Made by a program: the position numbers and the translations under genes
Assembly (NCBI GenBank): GCA_015680685.1
Contig: MNCI01014694.1
Coordinates: 382,970-446,969, forward strand
Source: Gnetum montanum
Taxonomy: Eukaryota; Streptophyta; Gnetopsida; Gnetales; Gnetaceae
Reading direction: 5' to 3'
Length of the DNA stretch: 64,000 bases
Part shown: piece after piece, positions 9,850-21,648 of the stretch
Position numbering within the stretch: the first letter of the stretch is position 1
How the letters are laid out: the number at the start of each line of letters is the position of its first letter
Notes under the pieces: model-generated
The model's database searches: none
What the model saw: only the letters and a program-made list of their open reading frames with translations
What the model was told of the DNA's origin: nothing

Positions 9850-11798
9850 TTATTGAAGTGGGGGATATCCCCCATAACTAATCAGTTGAGGATGGCAAGG
9901 ATTAATAAATGAAAGATAAGGATGCTTGCATGTTGGAAGTATTGGAACTTGGCCATACTTAGCCCCTCAGGGTTCACACACTTGATTATAATATGCATAG
10001 TGGGGCACTGTATACAGTGTAGTTTCCAAATAACGAGTTGACCCACTATGATGTTTGTGACCGTTAGATGGTATGCAAGGATTGGGTTGATGCCTCCCAT
10101 GGTTGTGTTCATTGGGCCATATAGTTGTTGGAGTGTTTGATGGTGGCCTTGATAAAGTTACATGAGGCGTTGGGTTCGAAGGTAAGGGTGCACCATAGTG
10201 TGGGACTTGTGCTAAGTTGGAAGATGTAGTGGCCTCTGAATTATGTTGTCCCTTCTTACGGTCGTGTTTAAAGAAGGGGTGCTTTTGATGTTGAGGAGGC
10301 CTCTCACTGCTGTTGGTGGTAGTAGCAGAAGTGTTGTTCGTGGGTTGTTGCTGTGGCACAAACACCTTAGGAACAGTTGGTGGCATTGTGGAAGGAGGGA
10401 AAGGATGAGAATGTTGAAAGTTAGGAGGAATATAAGATGTACAAGGTGGTGGTTGTGTTGGAGGCATGGGTTGATAGTATTGTGGAGAGTAGTATTGTGG
10501 TGAGATAGAGTATGGTGGCCCGAATGGAGAAATAGGATGTTAAACGTGATAAGCATTTGGATTTAGAAAATATGAAGGGTGCCTCCAGTCTAAGGGTGGT
10601 TTCCCCCACGACTGGGATTGTTGCCACTGTGGTCTAACACAGTATCTCTATACGAACTCTAGATGTAACGTGTTTCCCCAATGCTTATGTATATGTAACA
10701 ATATTGGGCATTGGCCCTTGGGGTGATCGTACAGGCATATGTTGCATTCATATGTATGATTGGTAGTTGAGCACTTATTTCCTTTATTCTTTTTTTCTGA
10801 ATGTCTAATGTTTTGTCCTGCTTCTTGGGTTGTCAAAACTCTATCTCCAATGGTGTTGATATATTCTCCACACTTTTGATACATCCATTCCAACATCCTA
10901 TTGATCTTTGCCTTGGCTTGTTCTAATGATTGTTGTATAGGCAAAGATGATGTTTCCACCTTGAGGTTGGTTGATCTCTCCTTTTTATGATCATGGACCT
11001 TTGTTAAGTTAAGAATTTGGTCCCGTTTATGTTTTCCAACACTCTCCCATCTAGCTAATTCTCCTTCTTCTTTTGCTAACCATTTAATAAGCTCTTGGAC
11101 TTGATGGGTTTGTAGGTTGTATAGTTGACCTTGGGCATATACTCCTAAGGTATCTCTTGTTTCATTACATTGCCCATCAATAATATGATACATTAGCCTT
11201 TCCTCGGAAAACCCATGGCTTGGACAATTGTTTAATAGTGCATAATATCTTTCTAGGGCCATTTCCAAGGGTTCATGTTGTGCTTGTTTCCATGGCTGAC
11301 ACTCTTGCGTAGGTTTGATATTTTTCATTAAGGACTTCTACCATTTTTGACCAGTGTCATATTGAATTTGGTTTTAACGATCTATACCATACTTTTGCTT
11401 GGTCAACGAGTGTCATTGGAAAGAGCTTAAGTTTTTGCTAATTGTTATCAATGTTGTTCCATGTACAAGCATCGTAGAAGGCTTGTAAATGTTGATGTGG
11501 ATCTAAGTCATAGCCTCCTGAAAATTTTGGAAAGTTATTTAAATCAAGCCTGGGTAGTCAGCTCTCTTTACAATGCCTACGTGAGATTCGAACAGCCTCT
11601 TGTATTTGTGTTAGGCTTGTAGTGGCCAGTGGGGTTTCATCGTCATCTTGTAAGTTATGTCTTTATGTGTTGGGATGATGTTGTTTTTGTTCATTCTTAT
11701 CAAAAACTCCCACTTCAGGTTGTATACTCCAATCTTCATCGTCATATAGCTCATTGGTTCTCCAATGAACTTCCTCACTAAGTGTGACGTTATTATTA
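9850..11798 (-). pseudogene. gag: Gag of the pol-less element (N-terminus lost in gap)
   Basis: One frame is kept from about 11,330 to the stop at 9,850, with a few stops. It has a capsid-like core (LARWESVGKH, HQVQELIKWLAKEEGELARW), a zinc knuckle CNICLYDHPKGQC (CX2CX3HX4C), then an unusual P/Q/H-rich C-terminal extension of about 270 residues with the motif PFFKHDRKK and a PHYAYYNQVC block. It ends QLISYGGYPPLQ-stop, resembling the last residues of pol in the autonomous elements. The first codons and leader fall in the assembly gap; homology to 22,589 onward shows about 15 codons missing. Confidence 0.85.
9869..9885 (-). other. Internal polypurine-tract-like motif at the gag end
   Basis: On the minus strand CTGATTAGTTATGGGGG matches the core of the terminal PPT (CAGTCGTGGGGG) but lies inside the last codons of gag, 1.5 kb from the internal promoter. 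The same motif is at the end of pol in the autonomous elements (35,787, 47,218, 63,206) and of gag at 25,153. Confidence 0.6.
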
Positions 11799-11983
11799 NN
11801 NNNNNNNNNNNNNNNNNNNNNNNNNNNNNNNNNNNNNNNNNNNNNNNNNNNNNNNNNNNNNNNNNNNNNNNNNNNNNNNNNNNNNNNNNNNNNNNNNNNN
11901 NNNNNNNNNNNNNNNNNNNNNNNNNNNNNNNNNNNNNNNNNNNNNNNNNNNNNNNNNNNNNNNNNNNNNNNNNNNNNNNNNNN
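11799..11983. other. Assembly gap (185 N)
   Basis: A run of 185 N. By comparison with the intact LTR at 4,133-4,946, the gap should contain 230 bp of LTR plus primer site, leader and the first gag codons, which is about 400 bp. The stated size is therefore too small, or sequence was lost. Translations across it are meaningless. Confidence 0.95.
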
Positions 11984-12566
11984 GCTAAGCTAGGAGGGAA
12001 AGGGTAAGAAAATCTAATCTAGCCTAAGTGTGACGAGCAGCTGATTCCTTGATCATCTGTACACATCTTGGACCTCGTGCATGACTACCACTAGGATTAC
12101 CAAGCGTAGATCCTAGGTACGCCACTGGGATACCAAGTAGTCACACTTAAATGCTCGTGATCAAGTCGTACTCATTCTACATTCTATAAGTTTAAGGGTG
12201 AGAGAGAAAATAGTAAATAACATTAAATAAACAAACATATAAATAACAAAGTGAATGCTGCAATGATGAAGTAATCTTGATCTTTATTGCTGGTCATGTG
12301 CGTGTCCAAGTACGTCACACTCGAATAAAGAATGCCATACAATTACATTCGCCACACTATGGGCAGACATTGGAAAAATAATCAACTCTGGAGGGATAAA
12401 ATTGCCAGAGTTTCACTACAATCTAAAACTATCCTCCCAAACAAGGGGGAGCTTCTTCTTATTTATAGACATTGTGGCGAACTGCGATATTGCATACGCG
12501 ATATCGTAGGGAAGACATGATATCGCGACGGATGCGATATCACGTATGCGATATCGCGTCCCATCA
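11984..12566 (-). mobile_element. 5' LTR of the 4.1-12.6 kb element (gap-truncated)
   Basis: Aligns base for base with 4,363-4,946, including the TATA box (12,461-12,468) and the GATATCGC array (12,484-12,560), and ends CCCATCA at 12,566. The remaining 230 bp lie in the gap. Differences from the 3' LTR are scattered substitutions, many of them CG/TG/CA changes. Confidence 0.9.
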
Positions 12567-12571
12567 CCAAG
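12567..12571. repeat. Target-site duplication CCAAG, right copy
   Basis: Follows the LTR end at 12,566 directly and equals 4,128-4,132. The interrupted chromovirus gag resumes in the next bases. Confidence 0.9.
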
Positions 12572-13225
12572 AAAATAAAATTAGACCATTATGATGGAGC
12601 CCCTAGATCTAGTGCTAAGGAGAAGGATTGGCTTAATACAATGAAAAATTACTTTGATATATTGAATTTGTCAAGCCAAGAATGTTTAGAAGTTGCCTCC
12701 TTGTATTTAAGAGGACTTGCATTAACATGGTGGAATGGATTGAGGACTCAAGGTTTGATTACAAATTAGCTCAATTTTTGTCAATATTTTGAACAAAAAT
12801 TTGTACCTAATTCTTTTCTCAAGGAGCATAAGATGAGATTTGATTCCTTAAAATTGGGAAGGTAATCTATAGAAGATTAGTACAAGAAATTTTGTGATCT
12901 CTCTTGGTATGTAAGCCATTGGGATAAGGGAGAATTAGCTTCAAAGTTCATTGGTGGATTACATGCATAACTACCTCCCTAAACATGAGCACATAATCCT
13001 CAAATAGTTGATGAAGCATATAGAATTGCTAAGGATTATGAAGAATTGAATTAGGTATGAACTACCCTTCTACAAGCAACAATAGAAGAAATACCAACCA
13101 AGAGAGCTCAATCGGGATTGGGATGTTTTGTTTTTAGTGAAGATCATTTCAAATAAGATTGTCCAAAATTATGAGCAAGGGTACAAAGGAACAATCAAAT
13201 TAGAAATAAAAAACTTGATCCAAAC
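12572..13225 (+). pseudogene. gag: Chromovirus gag, capsid and zinc knuckle
   Basis: Continues the gag split at 4,132. The retrotransposon-gag capsid core is clear (KLDHYDGAPRSS, ASLYLRGLALTWWNGLRTQG, FEQKFVPNSFLKEHKMRFDS, ELASKFIGGLHA). A decayed knuckle follows near 13,120 (C-F-V-F-SEDH-4-C), with the second cysteine now Phe. About ten stops interrupt it. It leads into the protease at 13,226. Confidence 0.85.
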
Positions 13226-13777
13226 ATGAACAAAGGAAAAATCCAAACCACCACCATAGTTGTGAAGAAGATATCTGCATCAACTAAACCAAGTTTGCAT
13301 AAATTTCAATTTGCTTTATTGATTATTGAAGGTTCAATTAAAGGTAGGCATATTAAGTTTTTGATTAATAGTGGTGCTAGTGATAAATTTATTTCTCCAA
13401 AGTTAATTAATTTATTGAAATTAAGTTTACCTTCCAAGAAAATTATTAAGATAGAACCTTTAGATGGAACAACTGTGAGCAAGCATACCAAGTACAAAGA
13501 AATTTCCTTTACTTTGCAAGACATGCATTTCATTGATGAATTCTTTGAATTTGAACTAGGTGATGTTGATGCAATTTTAGAAATGTCTTTCTTGCAAAAA
13601 TTTGATATTACTACCCACTTTGGAATTCATATTTTAAAAGTCCCAACCACTGCTAGAGTTAGGGTTCTAAGGTGGGTAGGAATAGCAAAGAAAATTCACA
13701 CAATAACCATTAAGCATTTCAAAATATTAGTTAAAAAGGATGCTACAATGTTGGTTTTCAAAGTAACTCAACCTTAG
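13226..13777 (+). pseudogene. pro: Chromovirus aspartic protease domain
   Basis: A 183-codon open stretch encoding a retropepsin-like domain: GSIKGRHIKFLINSGASDKF carries the active-site loop, where the catalytic Asp of LIDSGAS is Asn (one G-to-A change). The flap-side DAILEMSFLQKFD matches the second conserved half (D-x-ILG-M-x-FL-x-x-x). It would have been processed from a gag-pol polyprotein. The active-site change means no activity. Confidence 0.85.
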
Positions 13778-15115
13778 AAATCTTCAGGTATTGAGATTCT
13801 AAAAGAACTCAAGGAATATAAAGATTTGGTATTTGGTGAAACTAGAGAACTACCTCCAAAACAAATTGTTGAGCATGCTATTGATAGTTTTCTTAGTACA
13901 CAATCTATTTCAAAAGCCCCTTATACATTTTCCAATTCTAAATTAAGAGAATTAAAAGTGCAATTAGATCAACTATTGGAAGAAGGAAAAATTTGACCTA
14001 GTGTATCACCTTGGGGTGCACTAGTCTTATTTGTTAAAAAGAAAGATGGTACATTAAGATTATGCATCAATTATATGGCATTGAATAAAGTCATGATTAA
14101 AAATACTTATCCTTTTCCTAGAATCAATGATTTGTGTGATCAACTTACAAGTGCATGTTATTTTTCAAAGATTGATTTAAAATCAAGTTATCAACAAATA
14201 AGGATTAAGGAGAAAGACATTAAGAAAATTGCTTGGATTATACAAATTTGTTGTGATGCTATTTGGATTAACTAATGTACCTGCAACATTCATGGAATTA
14301 ATGAATAATATTTTTTATGAATATCTTGATTAGTTTGTTATAGTATTTATGGATGATATACTTGTTATTCTAAGTTAAGAGAAGAACATGTCAAAAATTT
14401 GAAAATTATGATGGAAATTCTTGAAGAGCATTAGTTGAAAGCTTAATTAAGTAAATGTGAACTCTTTAAAAAATAAGTCTCTTACCTGGGTCATATAGTT
14501 TCTAAGAAAGGATTCCAAGTAGATCTAGCAAAAGTTAGTGCAATTTGGGGCTAGCCTAAATTAAAAGATGCTATAGAAGTTCACAATTTTTTGGGCTTAG
14601 CAAGTTTTTACCGATGTTTCATCAAAGATTGTTTTACTTTAGTAGCCCCCTTGACTAACCTTTTTTAGGAAAAGTATGTGTTTAAGTTTGATGAAAAATG
14701 TAGGAAAGCTAAAGATGCTACTCACAACAACACCTATTTTGAGAATTTTAAATGAAGAATTACCATTTAAGGTATCCACGGATGCTTGTGGAATAGGAAT
14801 CAATGAAATTATTTCACAAGAAGATAAGTGGTATGTTATGAATCTCATAAATTATGCTGAGCTAAGGTAAATTACTCAACCCATGATCTAGAATTACTAG
14901 TAATTGTTCATGCTTTGAAACTTTAGAGACATTATCTTTATGGAAAAAGGTTTGTACTAAAAATAGATCATAAAAGTTTAGAATATTTGTAGAGATAGCT
15001 TATTTTAAATACACGTCAACAATGATGGATAGAATTATTGGGTGAATATGATTTTGAAACCAAATATATTCCCGATAAACAAAATGTGATAGCCAATGCT
15101 CTTAGTTGAATGTGA
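13778..15115 (+). pseudogene. pol: Chromovirus reverse transcriptase and RNase H
   Basis: Ty3/gypsy RT order is evident: [59 protein letters not shown], then after a frameshift near 14,240 VFMDDILV (the YxDD site, near 14,348), LGHIVSKKGFQVD and FLGLASFYRCFIKD. RNase H follows with VSTDACGIGI, LELLVIVHAL, LKIDHKSLEYL and the end motif NVIANALS. Many stops and several frameshifts. Confidence 0.88.
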
Positions 15116-16715
15116 AACTTGATGATACGTGTGGTAACGAACCCTATGGAAGAAGATATTAAGGAATAAATAAAATAAGATCCTTGCTTCAACAAGATTT
15201 TAACCAATATTTTCTCTAAGCCTTAATATCAATTTTCTTCTAATGGTTTATTGATGAAAGGACAAAGAGTGCACATTCTAGAAGGAAATTGGAGACTAAT
15301 GTTGTTGTGTGAAGCACGTGAAGTATCATACGCAGGACATCCACATTATATTAAGACTTATAATATGTTATAGAAATCTTATTTTTGGTTAGAATGAAGA
15401 ATGATGTGTCCTTGTACATAGAAATTGTCCAACATGTCAAAGAATAAAATTTGAACAAAAGAAACATAGTGGGTTATTACAACCTCTAGAAGTCACAACT
15501 TGGAAATGGGATTGCCAATAACCAAAAAGGGAAATGACCAGATTTTGGTGGTGGTTAATCATCTATCAAAGATGACATATTTTATTGCTTTGAAATCTAG
15601 AAACACAGTTGAAGAAGTAGCCTAAAAATTCATATGCAAAGTATTTTGATTACATGGATGTTCAAAATCTATCACCTCGAATCGAGATCCCAAGTTTATA
15701 TCCAAATTCTGGCAAAATTTCTTCAAAGAGCTTGGAACCCAGTTGAAATTTAGCACAGCTTACCACCCAGAGACTAATGGAAAAACCAAACATGTGAATA
15801 CAATACTATAAGAAATTCTACTAAGGTATGTTGGAAGTAGAGAGAAAACATGGGAGAATTATTTGCAGCTAGCAAAATTCACCTATAACAACAATTATCA
15901 AGGTTCCATACATTGAACACCATTCAAAGTAGTATATGGATATAACTACCAAACACCACTAACCTAGGCAAATCCAAACTTAAGAATGAAATGGAAGGAA
16001 GAAGAAATGAAAATAATGAAAAACATTATTACAAGGGTTAAGAAAAATTTACAAGCTTCCCAAGATAAATATAAGGGATATGTAGATCAACATCGACTTA
16101 AGAAAGAATTTCAAGTGGGATATCAAGTATTACTGTGATTAAAACCTACCAAGAGTTATCTTAAACTTAGAAAATATACTAAATTGGCACCTAGATATTG
16201 TGGACCCATTGAAATTTTTGAAAGAATTGGTGAATTAGCATATCAGTTAAATCTTCTAGCAACCTTAAGAATTTACCCAGTTTTCCATGTAAGTTTGCTA
16301 AAGAAATTTCATGAAAATGATGTGCCATATGTACTATATTATAATAATTTTCCATTGTGATCCAACGCTAGCTTTGAAGTTAAACCCATTACAATTAAGA
16401 ATCATCAAACCAAGAAGCTATGAAATAAAAATATCAATGAAGTACTTGTTTAATGGTCAAATTATCATAAGTAGATTTGGGAAAACAAGGAGTTTATTCT
16501 TAATACTTACCTCCAACTTTTTGATCATCATGATATTGAATGATAAAATGTATTAATTATTGATATAATAAATTATATTTAATATTTTCTAGTCTTCTAT
16601 TTGTATAGATTGTAATAAGAATAATAAAGAAGTTAAAGCTGAGGAGCATAATGAAGAAGAAGGAGTTGAGTAGCTGGATATAGAGGGAGTGCTTGAGTAC
16701 GAGCTGGATGCTTAA
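15116..16715 (+). pseudogene. pol: Chromovirus integrase with chromodomain remnant
   Basis: The HHCC zinc region is visible (AGHPHYIKTYNML, NCPTCQRIK; first His lost), then a broken core (TTWKWD, the QTNG-like PETNGK region near 15,770) and the C-terminal GPxEI block (near 16,200). At about 16,370-16,545 a chromodomain-like end can be pieced together in shifting frames (EVKPITIKNHQTKKL, EVLV then WSNY, WENKEFILNTY). That places the element among chromoviruses (Tekay/Del-like). Heavily decayed. Confidence 0.8.
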
Positions 16716-17241
16716 GGGGGATAGATTTTAACATCTTGTCCCTTGTTAAGGGTGGAAAAAAATTGTGAAAATGTAATTAACCTTCAAATGAAGGAATACC
16801 TTGTTATGAGGAGTTACGATTATTCATGTATCCCTCGAGAATAGTTTTGACCTACATAATTTTTAAGGTCAGGTTTATAGGTCATGCCAGCATGGAATTG
16901 CAAAGCTTGGAAAGGCAAGTAACGAGAGTCAAGTGAAGCTAGAAAAGAAGGGATTGATCACCCCTTCAGCTGGTCAACATAACTATGGTGGCAGTGCCAG
17001 ATTGCCTCTAAGGCTTAAGTGACATGAAAGAAAACCTAGAGGATGTTATAATACTCTCTCTCTTATTAATAAAATTTTTCTATTTTCTCTCCCTATTTTG
17101 AGTATCAATTATTCATTTACGAGTTAATTCATTTATCAAGTATTTTATGATGTTTCCATTGTATTACTTAAGAATGTGTTGAATGTGAAGAATTAAATGA
17201 TGAACGAACATGTTTTTACAACATCCAGGAATGGGATGTCA
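16714..17241 (+). mobile_element. Chromovirus polypurine tract and 3' LTR
   Basis: AAGGGGGA at 16,714-16,721 is the polypurine tract. The LTR then starts TAGATTTTAACATC (its TG terminus decayed to TA) and runs about 520 bp to GGGATGTCA at 17,241, with mirrored ends (AACATC and GATGT). It directly abuts the truncated LTR of the next element. Confidence 0.65.
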
Positions 17242-17765
17242 CAATTTGAAATTAGCTTAATGTTTACTTAATGTATTTATTATTTAAATAATTTAATTTA
17301 ATGCATTGAATTAATTAACTAATTAGAGGTTAATTAATACACATAAGTATGATCATTCCAAGCATACATTCACATTTGATAATCCTAGTAGCGCTTAATG
17401 CTTAGTAACCCAATAATGTTGCAACATGGTTGAGGATGTGTATGATAAATGGGAATAGATGCTTATGTTAGGATTACTTAAGATATTAGTTAGTTACTGG
17501 ATTAATTTGATATTTAATTACTTTATTTTCTAGTAGTTAGGTGATTTAAGTAATAAATATAAAATGATAACAATCATATGCCTCAGTTACACTTAACCAT
17601 ACACTTGCACTTCACAAGTGAAACTGAGAAGACAAAAATCACGTCTATTAGATTCACTTCCTAGACCAAGTGTACTTAGAGAGCTCAAGTCTATGGAATT
17701 TGATCAGATCACTTACTGTATGCTAGTGATTTGTATGGTTGGGTGTAGGAACTAACTGCTCATCA
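17242..17765 (+). mobile_element. Truncated 5' LTR, TTGATGCA subfamily
   Basis: Aligns with the last 520 bp of the 3' LTR (41,161-41,680) through GAATTAGCTTAATG to GCTCATCA. U3 and the TATA box are missing at the junction with the chromovirus LTR. Confidence 0.85.
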
Positions 17766-17766
17766 T

Positions 17767-17784
17767 TAGCACCCCTGCCAAGGA
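17767..17784 (+). other. Primer binding site, tRNA-Asp type
   Basis: TAGCACCCCTGCCAAGGA, one base after the LTR, is a decayed form of TGGCGCCGTTGCCGGGGA, the complement of the tRNA-Asp 3' end used by Athila-group elements (from memory). Sister sites are at 22,465, 53,550 and 56,915. Confidence 0.7.
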
Positions 17785-17912
17785 CTTTAGTTAGCTATGT
17801 GTGCTATCTAGGAGGTAGTGAATTTATTCAATGACATTGTAACAAACCTAAAAGTCACAATCATTAAAAAAATAATAATAGTAAAAGCACATTGTTTTTC
17901 TTTTCAAATAAA

Positions 17913-20530
17913 CTATCTTCATCTCATAAGGCTAAATCTTTGTTATTATTTGAGCATATATCCAATCAATAAAGACATGAAGGGTCAAAACTGCTAGTGC
18001 CCTAACAATGCAAAGTGGTCTATATTCATCCTAATGAGTATGTGCTAGACTTCACCTTCATCCTGCATTAGGATGAATAGCTATGGTGGAGGGACATGGA
18101 GGAAAACATTGTGTTACCACCTAATTGATTAGTTCCTACGATGCTGCTCCAAACTCTCATGAGATTGGGCATCCAGGGGCTCAATGCTAAATATGTTGTG
18201 CAAGATCACGACTATTAGGATTATCATCCCACTAAGGCACAATGCAAGAAAGATTGGCAATAAGAGATGATTTATGAAGCATCGAAGGGAAAACCCCTTA
18301 TTCCTGCTGGGCCAAAAAGAAGGAGAGGATCCCTTTTCTAGGGGTTCTTAATTTAGTGACTCTCCTTCCCTTGTCTTTAATGAGGGCAACCTAAACTAGA
18401 ACTTACAATCCACTGTAAATAATCTTGGTTTGGGCAAGAATGGGTCCCATGACCATGGAGGCTCCAAAGGTGGGAGTCAAGGTAGGAATATGGACAAGCA
18501 TCACAATGACAATAAGCATGATGATCATGGCCATGATTTAAGAAGAGGGGATAGTAGGCAACGTGTTGGTGTTGACTCTCCTTCCTCTTGACCTTTGACA
18601 TCCTCATCTTCTTCCTCCTCTAGCTCTAATCAAAGTTGTAGAGGACATGATTGTGATGGAGGTGATAGGTGGGATAGAGATCATTGTAGGGCCTATTGGA
18701 CCAATAGAGACCAGGGGCATGGGCAATCAAGGGATTTCTACCACCACAAAAGATGGGATAACATAGGGCATCATAGGCATCATGGCCACCATAGAGGCTA
18801 TGGCTATGATGAGCCTTTGCTTATAACCAAAAATATGTTGAACATTGTAGAGGTCATGAGAATTTCAATAAGGCATGTGAAAGATAGAAGAATTAAAAGG
18901 TTGGATATGAATAATATCCCCAAGTTCTAAAGGGCATACAACTTAGATCCAAAAAATCATGTTCAAGCCTTTCATGATGCCTATGCCTTATGAAAAATTG
19001 AGAATGAATGACAAAAACTAAAATTGTTCCCAAGGACACTCATTAAGGAGGTTGAAAGATGGTACTAATCCATAGAACCGGAATCAATTAGGCGATGTAG
19101 TATGATGCTTAAACTCTTCAATGACAAGTATCAAACATACTCTCGAGTGTCTAATTTAAGGAAGCAAATGCAAGGATGGAGACATGGAATGCATAAATCC
19201 TTGGATGTGACCATGGGTAAATATTACTATCTATTGCATAAGTGCCTAGGCCATGATTTTTCTAAAATAAAGTAGCTCCATGATATCATAGATGGGATTT
19301 GAATAAAAACAAGAAGAAATCTTGGGATCTATGCCCAAGGGAGCCTTTCAAAGCTTAGGGCCCATCAGATCCAAAGGCTGATTGAGCATGTGGCTAAAGA
19401 AGAAGGTGAGTTGTAGAAAAGGAAAGGTGTAGAGGAGTATAATCAGGATCCTTCCATCCAAAAAAGGAAAGTCTAGTTTTGTGACAATGAGGAGGAGGCA
19501 TCACTTGATGAAGTGGTGAAGCATAAAATCTTATTGATACAAAAATGTACTTTTAAAATATTAGCCAATGTAGAAAAAATATGGGATACTTTGGATGAAA
19601 AATTTCAAACTACTTTGGTAGAAGAGTCCAAAGAACAAGGTAACAATTGTTACAGAAGAAGAATGAAAGAAGCTAAACATGCCCATCAAAGGGGTAAGGG
19701 CAAAGCTAATATCATTGAAGATGTTGTAGAATCCAAGACAAATGATGATGGTAGGTGTGACATCTACCAATAAAAATATCCTAAGGGATGTTTTCCCATT
19801 GTGCCACACTTGCAAGAGTCTAGGATGTATGCATTGAATTCTAGATTGGTAAGAAGGCAATCATCTAGGAGGTTGCCTTATCCTCAAGGTAGCTACAGGT
19901 AGTTCCACCAATAGTAAGCCTACTACTTGAGTAGAGCTCCACCCCAACCTCATGAGTAGTACTAGTAGTGGAAGCATCCATAGTCGTGGGAGATTGCATC
20001 ACCAAGGTAGTAATACCATTATTGGTAGCTAGATCCTTATGGGTACTATGTTCAGTAACTGATTTATTCATGTGACTCTTCCAGTCATGCCTCCTTTCAG
20101 CACCACTACTACCTTCCTAAATATTATAGAGCTCAATCTCTAAGAGGGAAATCTCTATTTCCATTCTATCCTTCTCATCCTTCTACACTTGTACCTTTTC
20201 CCTTAACTTAATTGCCGCTAGCTCCATCCATGTAGGAAAAAATTCTTGCCCAACCATAGCAAAGGAATGCCACGAGGGCTATTAACTTACAACTAGCTCC
20301 TTAGCCAAGGGTTTCAAAGAATAAATCCCAAAAAAGACCTTTCTTCCAAATCAGTTTTCCTTTTAAGCCTTCACATACACTTGTGGCTGATGAACCTACT
20401 TCTTCCTCATCCTCTACAACCTCATTCGAGGCCCCTTCAAAATAAACGCTTCCCAAAGTGCATACCGCGATGTTGATCCATGTCATCATGGATCAAATAA
20501 AGGTCGAACACCTTCCTAAGAAAAGATCTA
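17913..20530 (+). pseudogene. gag: Athila-like gag (17.2-41.7 kb element)
   Basis: Homologous to the better gag at 57,088. The expected ATG is now CTA at 17,913. Recognisable parts are the N-terminal block (near 18,010, encoding a VYxHPxE-like stretch and HxDExLWW), a Ser/His/Asp-rich linker (18,595-18,800), the capsid core (LNIVEVMRISIRHVKDRR, LSKLRAHQIQRLIEHVAKEE region) and a zinc-knuckle relic near 19,757 (C-D-I-Y then P-K-G-C; second Cys lost). At least a dozen stops and some frameshifts. Confidence 0.8.
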
Positions 20531-21643
20531 ATCATGGGAGTCCCCTTATTTACTTGTAAATCACTAGGAATGAGCCTTGCAAGGCTCTTTTAGACTTAAG
20601 TTCCAATGTGAATTTGATTTTCCATGAAATGTACAAAGCCTGGAACCTGCCTTCACTTAAGAAGAACAACATTTATCTTAAGTTGGTAGATTAGTCCATC
20701 ACCATTCCCTTGGGACTAGTGGAGGACATTGTAACCATTGTTTGTTGATGATCATATCCTACTAACTTCATGGTGATCCGTGTTGATAACTATAAGGGGG
20801 ACTTTCTAATCATCATGGGAAGGGCTTGGTTGAGCACAATTGATGCATGATTGGGAATTAGAGGCCTCTCCTTGGAAATTTCCAAGGAAAATGAATTTGG
20901 AAAGATTGAGAGGAAGCATGTTCCATGCATTGTGTATAGTGACACAGGGTATAATTGTGTGTAGAAATTATGGACTATAAAAAGCACATCTATCATAGCA
21001 TGTAGATAGTATGCTGATGTGACAGAAATTCAAAGGTGAATATATGCAGTAGCCACAAAATAGGAGGGCACTTAGTGGATGACAGTTGATGCAAAATGCA
21101 ATTCAAAAATATATATGAAACTAATTAAGAGCCTTATGAGTGCTTACATTGAAGGCTTGGATGAATTGGAGTAAGTTCATTGCCAAATCTCTGTTGGTAA
21201 ACTTGATGAAACAAAATGGGAAGATTTGGAGATTCCTAAAAGCTTTAAATAGGAGTCCCTTGAGCTAAAATCTTTACTGATTGGAGTGAAATATGTCTTT
21301 ATAAATAATAGGAAGTCAGTTATCATAAATGCCAACCTTGCTTCTATGTAAAAAAGAAGCTGTTGGAGGTGGTCAATAGATGGCCAACAGTTGCTTGGTC
21401 ATATCCTAAACTCACAGGAATTGATCCTAGGATATGCTAGTACCTTATGCAAACATATCCTTCCGTCATGCCAAAGAGGTAGCAACAATGATGGTTGAAT
21501 CTCAAATTGAAGCTGATCATGAAAGAAGAGATTGAACAACTCCTCAAGGTGGAGTTCATCTATCCCATTGCAAATAGTAACTAGGTTAGCTCACTTGTGA
21601 TAGTGCTAAACAAGGGTGGAAAATGGAGGATCTGTATCAATTT
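20531..21643 (+). pseudogene. pol: Protease and start of RT, interrupted
   Basis: The protease reads RALLDLSSNVNLIFHEMYKA, then SITIPLGLVEDIVTI, FLIIMGRAWLSTIDA and LSLEISKENEFGK. The catalytic loop is D-L-S instead of D-S/T-G. After an RT-connection region, the RT entry (EQLLKVEFIYPI, KGGKWRICINF) ends at 21,643, where the next element inserted; the sequence resumes at 33,297. Several stops. Confidence 0.8.
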
Positions 21644-21648
21644 TATGT
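21644..21648. repeat. Target-site duplication TATGT, left copy
   Basis: TATGT precedes the LTR start TGATGAATTG and recurs after the other LTR at 33,292-33,296. Joining across it restores the RT reading frame. Confidence 0.9.

Larger units (their letters stand above)
4133..12566 (-). mobile_element. Pol-less Athila-like element with gag and extra ORF
   Basis: A full-length, minus-strand element of about 8.4 kb, with LTRs at both ends (4,133-4,946 and up to 12,566), a 5-bp duplication CCAAG, and a terminal polypurine tract. Reading 5' to 3' on the minus strand it holds gag (11,798 to 9,850), a 1.4-kb spacer with an internal promoter-like block, a 929-codon-class extra ORF (7,908 to 5,118), PPT and 3' LTR. 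No protease, RT, RNase H or integrase remnant lies between gag and the extra ORF, so it would need enzymes in trans. The same layout is repeated at 21,649-33,291, so the lack of pol is a lineage feature and not a private deletion. Confidence 0.88.

Noticed and set aside
10212-10556. ORFs in other frames over gag (10,212-10,556 minus; 10,243-10,503 plus)
   Set aside because: Shadows of the P/Q-rich gag C-terminus, which is continuous in its own frame from 11,328 to 9,850.
11765-12007. ORF spanning the N run
   Set aside because: Translation through N; not a real frame.
18595-18800. Serine-rich ORF as an independent gene
   Set aside because: Corresponds to the Ser/His/Asp-rich linker of gag and aligns with 57,640-57,800 in the better copy.
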